64,000 bases of DNA, taken from Leifsonia sp. Root1293. Its GTDB lineage: Bacteria > Actinomycetota > Actinomycetes > Actinomycetales > Microbacteriaceae. Under the pieces are notes generated by a model that did no database searches, was not told the DNA's origin, and saw nothing but the letters and a program-made list of their open reading frames with translations. Numbering within the stretch: the stretch's first letter is position 1; each line of letters starts with the position of its first letter. Positions 57,386 through 64,000 of the stretch are shown here, piece after piece. The position numbers and the translations under genes are program-made. Location of the stretch: contig NZ_LMEH01000001.1 of NCBI RefSeq assembly GCF_001425325.1, positions 72,361 to 136,360 on the forward strand, written 5' to 3'.

Positions 57386-57412
57386 TATAGTTGTCAACTG
57401 AACGATCGTTGA
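57386..57412 (+). promoter_or_regulatory. -10 element and palindrome before the LicD fusion gene
   Basis: TATAGT (57386-57391) is about 35 bases before GTG 57427, which has a GGGGGG ribosome binding site. Just after the predicted transcript start lies the perfect palindrome AACGATCGTT (57401-57410), within a TCAAC-N9-GTTGA inverted repeat (57394-57412). A repressor site is possible. Confidence 0.4.
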
Positions 57413-57426
57413 GCGGGGGGTGACGA

Positions 57427-58983
57427 GTGGGCACGAGTCTGGGCCAACGCGGCATCCAGTTGACCATCGCCGAGATCGGTCGTCACACGACGGTGTCCGT
57501 GCTCATCGACGGGCATCGGGTCTGGTCGGCAAGAACGGCAGAGGCCAAGGAGTACGGCCGGCCCGGATCGCTCCTCCTCGCCTGGCCCGACGCTCTGCGG
57601 GTGAGACTGCACGGCACCAGCGACTTCTCCGTCATCGACACCGACACCGACGAGACCCTCGTGCGCCGCCGTCTGCGATTCGGAACCTCCGCCGCACCCA
57701 TCCTCGTGGTCGACAGCTCGGGTCGTCGCCTCTCCGTGAACAAGTGGGGCCGCCTGTCGGCGAGCTTCGACGGCGACGTCGAAGGCGACATCCAGGAACG
57801 CGTGCTCGCCAGCACCCAGCGGGTCATCAGCGCCGTGGAGGATCTGGGCAGGCCGACCTTCATCGTCGGCGGCACCCTTCTCGGCGCCATCCGCTCGGGA
57901 ACCTTCCTCCCCAACGACGACGACGTCGACCTCGCCTACCTGAGCGAGCACTCCCATCCCGCAGACCTGGTCCTCGAGAGCTACGCCATCGAACGCGACC
58001 TGCGCGACAGGGGCTTCGAGGTGCTGCGGCACAGCGGAGCGCACCTGCAGATCCTGTTCCGGCTGCCGAACGGCGAGACCGACCACTACGTCGACATCTT
58101 CACCGCGTTCTTCAAGGACGGCGAGTTCTTCGAGCCGATCCACATGCAGGCCGAGCTTCCCCGCGATGCGATCACGCCGCTGAGCACCGTGAGCTTCGCC
58201 GGGCTCGACCTTCCAGCCCCGGCCGACCCCGACGCGTGGCTCGCCGCCTGCTACGGGCCACAGTGGAGGACTCCGGATCCGTCGTTCCGGTTCCGAACGC
58301 CCCGCGCCACGCGCAGACGCTTCTACGGCTGGTTCGGCGAGCACAGCCTGTTCCGCAGCCTCTGGCTCGACCAGTACGCCGCTGCGGCTGCCGGGACCGT
58401 GCAGCCCGAGAGTGAACAGGCGCGCCGCTTCGCGGAGCAGCTCGCGCCCGGCTCCCTCGTCGTCGACGTCGGATGCGGCGACGGAGCCGACGCGCGATAC
58501 TTCGCGTCGCTCGGCCACAGGGTGATCGCCTTCGACTTCGTGTGGCCGGCGATCGAGCGCGCCCGCGCCCTGGCGACGGATGCCGGAGTCGACGTCGACT
58601 TCAGGGTGTTGAACGTCGCCGACCGCCGCGACATCCTCGGACTCACCGTGGAGCTGGTCGCGGGGGGAGACTCCGTGAACTTCTTCCTCCGGCACTCGCT
58701 CGACGGCCTGGTCGACAGCGACAGGCTCACCATCCTCGAGCTGATGCGTCGCACGATGCATCCGGATTCCATCGGGTGGCTGACGACCTTCGGCGACTCG
58801 GCCGACGGCTTCAGCCCCGTCGACCCCATGAGCTGGCACATGCCATTGCGTGATCAGATGCGCTTGGCACTGGAGAACGATCTCCACCTCGAGTTACTGC
58901 ACACCGAGGCGGCCGAGACGCCGTACGGTGAGCGCGTGGTGCTCGAGTCGATCCTGCGAAGAAGAGGTGCACGCACATCATGA
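57427..58983 (+). CDS. LicD-type phosphotransferase fused to a methyltransferase
   Basis: This 518-residue protein joins two domains. After an N-terminal beta-rich region (1-115), residues 140-300 show the LicD nucleotidyltransferase-like fold with GGTLLGAIRSG (148-158) and the metal-binding DDDVD (164-168). LicD enzymes transfer phosphocholine or a similar group from a CDP precursor onto teichoic acid or glycans. Residues 330-518 form a class I SAM methyltransferase with VDVGCGDG (346-353). The fusion suggests one glycan end receives both a phospho-substituent and a methyl group (inference). It overlaps the next small gene by ATGA. Confidence 0.85.
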   Translation: MGTSLGQRGIQLTIAEIGRHTTVSVLIDGHRVWSARTAEAKEYGRPGSLLLAWPDALRVRLHGTSDFSVIDTDTDETLVRRRLRFGTSAAPILVVDSSGRRLSVNKWGRLSASFDGDVEGDIQERVLASTQRVISAVEDLGRPTFIVGGTLLGAIRSGTFLPNDDDVDLAYLSEHSHPADLVLESYAIERDLRDRGFEVLRHSGAHLQILFRLPNGETDHYVDIFTAFFKDGEFFEPIHMQAELPRDAITPLSTVSFAGLDLPAPADPDAWLAACYGPQWRTPDPSFRFRTPRATRRRFYGWFGEHSLFRSLWLDQYAAAAAGTVQPESEQARRFAEQLAPGSLVVDVGCGDGADARYFASLGHRVIAFDFVWPAIERARALATDAGVDVDFRVLNVADRRDILGLTVELVAGGDSVNFFLRHSLDGLVDSDRLTILELMRRTMHPDSIGWLTTFGDSADGFSPVDPMSWHMPLRDQMRLALENDLHLELLHTEAAETPYGERVVLESILRRRGARTS

Positions 58984-59237
58984 AGGACAGAACCAAGAAG
59001 CGGATGATCCGCATGGGCTGGAAGATGTCACCGGAGACCATGGCAGCCATGGAGGAGGTCCACGCTTTCCGTGAGGAGGTCGCCGAACTGCGGAAGGCCG
59101 TGGCAGACCTCAAGCGCGAAGTCGATGAGTCGCGCCGGGACAGCCTGCGCATCGCGGAGTTGACCGACGTCGTCGTGCAGAAATTGGCGGAGTTTGAGAC
59201 ACGCACGGAGGGTGGCGGTGTCTCTGCTGGTTCTTAG
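58980..59237 (+). CDS. Small coiled-coil protein
   Basis: This 85-residue protein has a basic start (MKDRTKKRMIRMGWKM) and a long charged coiled coil (about 22-70: VHAFREEVAELRKAVADL and following), then a Gly/Ser tail. I do not recognise its function. The ATGA overlap with the LicD-methyltransferase gene makes it a probable partner, perhaps for oligomerisation or membrane placement. Its stop overlaps that of the convergent cytidylyltransferase gene by four bases. Confidence 0.7.
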   Translation: MKDRTKKRMIRMGWKMSPETMAAMEEVHAFREEVAELRKAVADLKREVDESRRDSLRIAELTDVVVQKLAEFETRTEGGGVSAGS

Positions 59238-60622
59238 TCCTTGCCTCGCACCACGTTGATGACCTGCCCTGTGAGATCTGTCGTCAACAGCTTCAACGTC
59301 ACGTTCGCGACTGTCTCCGCCTCGAGCAGAGTTCCGGCAGGCTCCTCGCCGAATGCACGAGTGCGCATCGGCGTGCTGGTGCGCTGAGGATTCACGCAGT
59401 TGACCTTGACGCCGGCGTCGGCCCACTCGTCGGCGAGGGCCTGAGTGAGATTGACGATGCCTGCCTTCGTGGCGGAGTACAGGCTGTAGCCGGCGCGCCC
59501 GCGGGTGTATGAACTCGATGTGAAGTACACCAGTTGGCCCTGGGTCTCTTCGAGGTAGCTGTAGGCCTCCTGGGCGATCTTCGCCGGGGCTGCGAGATTG
59601 ACATCGAGAGTACGACGCAGGTCGCGGCGCTTCGTCTCGTTGAGCGGTGCGATCGAGAGGATGCCGGCTGTCACGATGACGAAGTCAATCCGGCCCGTCG
59701 CTTCCGCAGCTGTGGCCAAGGCTGCCCGAACGGCCTTGCGCGAGGTGATGTCCGTTCCCGTGGTCGAGCGGCTGAACGCGAAGACGTCGGCTCCGAAGGA
59801 CCGCGCACCGTCGACGATGCTGGCTCCGATGCCATAGCTGGCGCCCAGCACGACGACAGTCTTGCCGGTGAATTCGTCGGGAGCCGGCCCACCTGGGGAC
59901 GAGAGGTCTTCGGTCTGGAGTTGGAAGATCTTGTCGGCGATATGGATGTCGAGTGGCTCGGTGACCTTCATGTTCTCCGGTGTCCCGTCGACGACGTAGA
60001 TAGGCACCTCCGGCGTGTACTTGAACACCACTCCGCAGTCATCAGTCGCGGCGAAATCGGGGTCGTCTGCGGCGATCGCATAGGCGCGTCGGATGGCCGA
60101 GATGTGGAATGCCTGAGGTGTTTGGCCGCGGCGCAACGTAGAACGCACGGGGATGCCAGTGATGTGGCGGCTTTCGTCGACCTCGATGATGGTGTCGGCT
60201 GACGGGATCGCCGTGTCGACAGCTTGATATTCCTCCAGTGCAGAGACGCAATCGGCGATGATGCGATCGTCGATGAACGGCCGCACCGCATCGTGGAAGA
60301 TCACGTTGATCTCCTCATCGGCGGGCAGCGCATCTAGGGCGAGTTTCGTGGTGTCGTTGCGGGTGTCCCCGCCTGGCAGCACCGCAGTCAGCTTGTCGTA
60401 ACGCGGATCATCGCGGATGTAATCGAGTTCGCGAATCGAGGCGGCATTCATCATCACGATGACCTCGTCGATCAGTGGGTTGTCGTTGAGGGTCTCGAGC
60501 GTGTGCTCGACGATCGCCTTGCCCGCGATACGGATGAGCTGCTTCGGAATGCCGAGTCCGACACGTACACCGACGCCTCCGGCAAGGACAACAGCGACGT
60601 TTCTCGGTCGAACGGTTGACAC
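59234..60622 (-). CDS. Bifunctional ribitol-5-phosphate cytidylyltransferase/SDR reductase (Bcs1-like)
   Basis: The protein (462 residues) joins an IspD/TarI-type cytidylyltransferase (about 5-235) to a short-chain reductase (about 250-462). The first has VVLAGGVGVRVG, IPKQL and HDAVRPF; the second has VVVLGASYGIG, the serine of TSSSYTRG and the Y-x-x-x-K pair in YSATKAG. The same fusion in Haemophilus (Bcs1/Acs1) reduces ribulose 5-phosphate and makes CDP-ribitol, the donor for ribitol-phosphate polymers. GTG 60622 has AGAGGAG seven bases upstream; two ATGs at 60649 and 60652 lie before that site. Confidence 0.88.
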   Translation of the reverse strand: MSTVRPRNVAVVLAGGVGVRVGLGIPKQLIRIAGKAIVEHTLETLNDNPLIDEVIVMMNAASIRELDYIRDDPRYDKLTAVLPGGDTRNDTTKLALDALPADEEINVIFHDAVRPFIDDRIIADCVSALEEYQAVDTAIPSADTIIEVDESRHITGIPVRSTLRRGQTPQAFHISAIRRAYAIAADDPDFAATDDCGVVFKYTPEVPIYVVDGTPENMKVTEPLDIHIADKIFQLQTEDLSSPGGPAPDEFTGKTVVVLGASYGIGASIVDGARSFGADVFAFSRSTTGTDITSRKAVRAALATAAEATGRIDFVIVTAGILSIAPLNETKRRDLRRTLDVNLAAPAKIAQEAYSYLEETQGQLVYFTSSSYTRGRAGYSLYSATKAGIVNLTQALADEWADAGVKVNCVNPQRTSTPMRTRAFGEEPAGTLLEAETVANVTLKLLTTDLTGQVINVVRGKD

Positions 60623-60769
60623 GTTGCGACTCCTCTCGTGTCTTGGCATCATCGCGATGACGCGGGGGGCGCAGAGCCCGCGTCAGTCTATCCGGTGTGT
60701 CCGGCCCGGCTCTGACTGGCGCGCTGGACACAACTCACCACCTCGGCTCGAGGCCGCCCGCGCGCCGCG

Positions 60770-60796
60770 GGTGCAGCGCCCGGAGGGCGCTGCACC
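60770..60796 (-). terminator. Perfect 12-bp hairpin downstream of the TagF-like gene
   Basis: GGTGCAGCGCCC (60770-60781) pairs exactly with 60785-60796 over a three-base loop. It lies 34 bases after the stop of the gene that enters from the right. No T tract follows, as in many high-GC terminators. Confidence 0.6.
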
Positions 60797-60830
60797 GGTC
60801 AACCGCCGGATGGAGTTCCTGCCGCCGTCA

Positions 60831-63800
60831 TCAGGTTGCGTCGCCACGCGGTACGAACACCTCGTCGACGAGACGCCCGGCCGCGTGCCCATCGTCCTTC
60901 TCCATGAAGCGGCGACGAAACTCTGCCACGGCCGCGCTGTACTCCGCGGCAACGGAGTCCAGGTTCTGAACGGCGTCCAGGACCTCTGCCGTGGTTGTGA
61001 GCCAAGGCCCGGGTGCTGTGCCCTCGTACGGGATCATCGGCTCGCGACTATCGAAATACTGCTCTCGGTCAGGCGTGAAGAAGATCATCGGCTTTCCCGT
61101 GAGGGCGTAGTCGAAGCGCAGCGAGGAGTAGTCGAGGATCGCTGCATCTGAGGCGAGGATGAGCTCGGTGATCGAGGGGTGGTCGGTGACATCGATGATG
61201 CTCGCCCCCTTGACGTTGTATCCGACGCGAGAGTTCATCACATGACCGCGCACAAGGAAAGTGTGAGTGTCGCCGAGCTGGCGGGCCAGTCCGCGCACGT
61301 CCAGCGCCGTCATGGGACGAGCCCGGAACTCGTCGAGCGAGAGGTAGTCACGATATGTGGGACCGTAGAGTACGACGGTGTGATCGTCGGGGATGCCGAG
61401 GCGCCGTCGTGTCGCCAAGCCGATCTCGGAGGCTTCAGGCGCGAGCAGTGCATCGTTGCGCGGGTATCCGATCTCGAGCATGGTCCCGGACCACTCCTCC
61501 TTCTCGGGAAGGAACTCTCGGAGGAGGTCCGATGCATACGCCGACGGGCTCAGTAGGTAGTCCCATTCGAGTGCCCGCTCGTAGAACGAGGCGACACGGC
61601 TTTCGGGAAGCTTGCTCGCCGCCCAGTGTCGACGACCCGCCAGCTTGAACGGATAGCCGTGGAAGGTCTCGATCAGCACCTGGCCTTCGTTCTTCTTGAA
61701 CCAATCGGGCTGATGAACGTTGACCATGACGTATTTGGACTCGGACATGGCACGGTAGAAGGCTCCGGACCCTTCGATGACTCGGCGCCCGCCCTCCGGA
61801 ATGGGCACCGAGGTCGTCTTCGTCGCCCACAGCAACTGCAGGGCACTGCCGCGTCGGCGCAGCTCGTGATGCACGGCCTCAGCGGTGTCGTTGGCCACCT
61901 CGCCATAGAGGCAGCGGAACAGGACAGCCCGCTGGCCCGGGCGATCGTTGACCTCGAGCTCTGCGGCATCCTGCTTCAGGACGGCCTGGTTGTACGGACC
62001 GATCTCGTAGTTCGCGAGCGGTGGCTCCACGATGACGTTGAGGCGACCACTCGGAGATCGCTGTGCGCTCACTCTGGCGCGAGGGAACAGCGTGGTCGTC
62101 GGCATCTCGCGCGACAGCTCGCCGGAGACCAGAGGGAAGACGGTCGCCTTCGAGTCGAGCACGGCCACGTGGTAGTGGTCCGTCGGAATCGTCGTCGGAT
62201 CGTTGCCCCAGAATGCCTGTTCGGTGCTGACAGTGGCCGACAGGAGCCCAGGCCCGATCGGAGCGAGCTCGGCATCGAATTGGAATTTCGACGACCGCAG
62301 CTGCACCTGCATCTTCGACTCGTCCATGCCGGTGGACCGGACGGTCAGCGTGATGGCATTCTCAGTCACGTCGACGCCCACGATCTCGGCGCATCGGACG
62401 CGCTCGACGAGGAGGGTGGCGGAGCCGGGTAGATAGATCCTGCCCTCCCGCCCGATATTGGCGCGATCCTCCAGGAGGGAACCGCCGACTCGGCGCTCCA
62501 GCACCAGATTCTGGGCCAGGTCCCTGGATGCCGCACGCAAGGGGACGGTGACGGGAGAAATGACCGGGATCCAAGATCCGTCTCCCGTCTCAACCTCCAC
62601 GCGCCAGACGCGCTGGGTGTAGTTGCCACCCCAGGCGACAGGTCCTTCAGCGGGGACGACGATGGTGGCGGTGTACTCGCCGGGAGTTCCGGGGGCGCTC
62701 TTGAGCGGAGTCTTCCCGAGTGGAACTGCGAATCGGTCGTCCGTGCGGACGATGGCTATGGATTGAAGGTCCTGTCCGGTGATCGTGATCCCGATCCGGC
62801 GCCCGGAGTAGGTGTAGCCGTGAACCGATGCCCTCGGTTGAAAGGCGCGGACCGCGAGGTATCCGAGGCGGTCTTCGGTGAAGTCGATGAGAGCACCGTT
62901 CACGAGGCGCGCTTCGGATTCACCGCCACGGCGGTGGAAATGAAGTGCCCGCGTGCGGGAAAGTCTCGCGCAGGTCAGAGTGAGGATGATCTGATACTCA
63001 TCGGGTTCCGCGGCGAGGACGGCCGCGTCGAACCGCAGCGCGAAGTGCGCCTTGCTGCCGTCCGTGTTGGCTGTGGAGAAGGCTGAGCTCTGCAGTGGAT
63101 CGAATGCGAAGTCCACGGCGGCCGGATGACGCACACCTGTGTTTCGACCGACGATTTCGGCCGAGATGTCAACGCGATTCACCGCCGGGTCGACGTTGGA
63201 GATGGCGGCCCAGCCCTGGATTTCAACCTCGGTATCCGAGCTCCAGGAGACTTTCTGCGTCTCGGAGCGGAGCCGAGTCTCGAAGTCGCTGAGCTCGAAG
63301 ACCTCGTCGGGCAGGTCCGCAAGGAGCGTGCGGCGCAGTGGCGCTTCGACGCGGACGCGTTCGCCGGCGACCTCAGTCGGGTATGCATCCTGTCGCCATC
63401 CTCCAGCCGCCAGAAAGGCCTCGAAGTCGGCGCGACGGTCGTTGCGGATGAGCTCGAAGGCGATCTTGTTCCTGGCGGGCACGTGCCGCCAGACCGATGG
63501 CCGGTCATCGGCGCGATCCAGAAGCCGCTTCAGGGACGCGGTGAACGTGTCCCACTGCTCGTCGTCCGCATCCGGCAACAGGACGAGGGGGTGGGAGTAG
63601 TCGTTGGTGAGGAGCTGTTGGAGTCGTACATCGCGTGCTTCGAGGAGCCCTTCGTGCTCGAGCGTGTCGAGGGAGGTGAGGGCGACCGCGATGTGGTCCT
63701 CGACGTTGCGCGTCGAAAGCACGGACTGCGAGATAGACGTTCCGTCCTCGCGCACGCGCCAGTTGACCGTGGGAGCCGTCAGCACATCGATGCCCTTGGC

Positions 63801-64000
63801 CAGCGCGTATGCCCGGGTCGACACCGGCTGGTCCTCATAGAGGATGCCCTCCGGGAAGGCCAGGTCGTTCTCGAGCCAGAATCGGCGGCGGTACACCTTG
63901 CTCCAAGCGACGGCGTTCGCCTGGATCTCGGGAAAGTCGATCAGCCTGGTTCCGAGTCGCTCGATCTCATGCGCGCGGTAGATCCACGGACCCGCCGCGT
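60831..64000 (-). CDS. GT2-TagF-type fusion polymerase (N-terminus beyond the window)
   Basis: The frame is open to the right edge, so more than 1,050 residues are visible and the start is missing. Near the edge lies the end of a GT2 domain (WIYRAHEIERLG, YRRRFWLENDL, GILYEDQPV). A long beta-rich linker follows. From about 60.9 to 62.0 kb comes a CDP-glycerol/ribitol phosphotransferase domain with ETFHGYPFK, IGYPRND, GPTYRDY, LVRGH and ITELILASDAAILDYSSLRFDYAL. Such enzymes polymerise glycerol or ribitol phosphate. With the CDP-ribitol enzyme encoded downstream, a ribitol-phosphate polymer is likely. HGYPFK replaces the common HGTPLK-type motif. Confidence 0.88.
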   Translation of the reverse strand, partial: AAGPWIYRAHEIERLGTRLIDFPEIQANAVAWSKVYRRRFWLENDLAFPEGILYEDQPVSTRAYALAKGIDVLTAPTVNWRVREDGTSISQSVLSTRNVEDHIAVALTSLDTLEHEGLLEARDVRLQQLLTNDYSHPLVLLPDADDEQWDTFTASLKRLLDRADDRPSVWRHVPARNKIAFELIRNDRRADFEAFLAAGGWRQDAYPTEVAGERVRVEAPLRRTLLADLPDEVFELSDFETRLRSETQKVSWSSDTEVEIQGWAAISNVDPAVNRVDISAEIVGRNTGVRHPAAVDFAFDPLQSSAFSTANTDGSKAHFALRFDAAVLAAEPDEYQIILTLTCARLSRTRALHFHRRGGESEARLVNGALIDFTEDRLGYLAVRAFQPRASVHGYTYSGRRIGITITGQDLQSIAIVRTDDRFAVPLGKTPLKSAPGTPGEYTATIVVPAEGPVAWGGNYTQRVWRVEVETGDGSWIPVISPVTVPLRAASRDLAQNLVLERRVGGSLLEDRANIGREGRIYLPGSATLLVERVRCAEIVGVDVTENAITLTVRSTGMDESKMQVQLRSSKFQFDAELAPIGPGLLSATVSTEQAFWGNDPTTIPTDHYHVAVLDSKATVFPLVSGELSREMPTTTLFPRARVSAQRSPSGRLNVIVEPPLANYEIGPYNQAVLKQDAAELEVNDRPGQRAVLFRCLYGEVANDTAEAVHHELRRRGSALQLLWATKTTSVPIPEGGRRVIEGSGAFYRAMSESKYVMVNVHQPDWFKKNEGQVLIETFHGYPFKLAGRRHWAASKLPESRVASFYERALEWDYLLSPSAYASDLLREFLPEKEEWSGTMLEIGYPRNDALLAPEASEIGLATRRRLGIPDDHTVVLYGPTYRDYLSLDEFRARPMTALDVRGLARQLGDTHTFLVRGHVMNSRVGYNVKGASIIDVTDHPSITELILASDAAILDYSSLRFDYALTGKPMIFFTPDREQYFDSREPMIPYEGTAPGPWLTTTAEVLDAVQNLDSVAAEYSAAVAEFRRRFMEKDDGHAAGRLVDEVFVPRGDAT

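Noticed and set aside
59234-60622. Reading the cytidylyltransferase as IspD of isoprenoid synthesis
   Set aside because: The fused short-chain reductase and the neighbouring TagF-like gene fit the ribitol pathway better than methylerythritol phosphate.
63894-63896. GTG as the start of the TagF-like protein
   Set aside because: The frame stays open from here to the window edge and codes for more of the GT2 domain, so the gene begins outside the window.

Overview
The window reads as chromosomal DNA of a high-GC actinobacterium, most likely of the Microbacteriaceae. Support comes from the very high GC at third codon positions, frequent GTG starts, an acyl-CoA carboxylase beta/epsilon pair beside birA, the purK-purE-LCP gene order, actinobacterial galactofuranose enzymes (Glf, GlfT2-like), cell-wall-binding repeat 2 domains and DUF6541/DUF2304 membrane proteins. 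I saw no tRNA, rRNA, insertion sequence, integrase or CRISPR array. The right edge cuts a large gene.

Layout. 1-390: no gene recognised, but a direct repeat and a strong hairpin. 390-3231: acyl-CoA carboxylase epsilon and beta subunits, divergent from biotin ligase. 3386-4986: Wzm/Wzt-type polysaccharide ABC exporter. 5056-9274: PH-domain protein, GtrA protein, purK, purE and a LytR-CpsA-Psr (LCP) transferase. 9318-17928: glycosyltransferases, a secreted cell-wall-binding protein, a DUF6541 membrane protein and a GT2-DUF2304 pair. 18004-34582: acetyltransferase, aminotransferase and oxidoreductase (WbpD/E/B type), several glycosyltransferases including three paralogues of an uncharacterised GT-B-like family, a PglK/MsbA-type flippase, a 2-epimerase (WbpI/WecB type), an acyltransferase and a UDP-sugar dehydrogenase (WbpA/WecC type). 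34747-43828: a Wzx-type flippase, the four dTDP-L-rhamnose genes as two divergent pairs, GlfT2-like and Glf. 44059-53687: a second DUF6541 protein, a second Wzx-like protein, a second GT2-DUF2304 pair, and GDP-fucose genes with an extra gmd-like gene. 53723-60622: a phosphomannomutase-like HAD protein, two tandem O-antigen-ligase-like proteins, a LicD-methyltransferase fusion with a small coiled-coil partner, and a CDP-ribitol synthase fusion. 60831-64000: a GT2-TagF-type polymerase fusion, cut by the edge.

How it works together. Nearly everything after 9.3 kb serves cell-envelope glycan assembly. Enzymes are present for dTDP-L-rhamnose, UDP-galactofuranose, GDP-L-fucose (or another GDP-6-deoxyhexose), probably UDP-2,3-diacetamido-2,3-dideoxy-mannuronate, and CDP-ribitol. 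About sixteen glycosyltransferase-like proteins, four candidate export routes (Wzm/Wzt, a PglK-like ABC flippase, two Wzx-like proteins), two ligase/polymerase-like proteins and one LCP protein could build, flip and attach several polymers. The assignment of individual transferases to polymers is inference.

Regulation visible in the sequence: many genes have a TANNNT -10 element only 4-9 bases before a GTG or ATG and no Shine-Dalgarno sequence, which suggests leaderless mRNAs. Operons are tightly packed, with ATGA, GTGA and TGATG overlaps. Several convergent genes overlap at their 3' ends.
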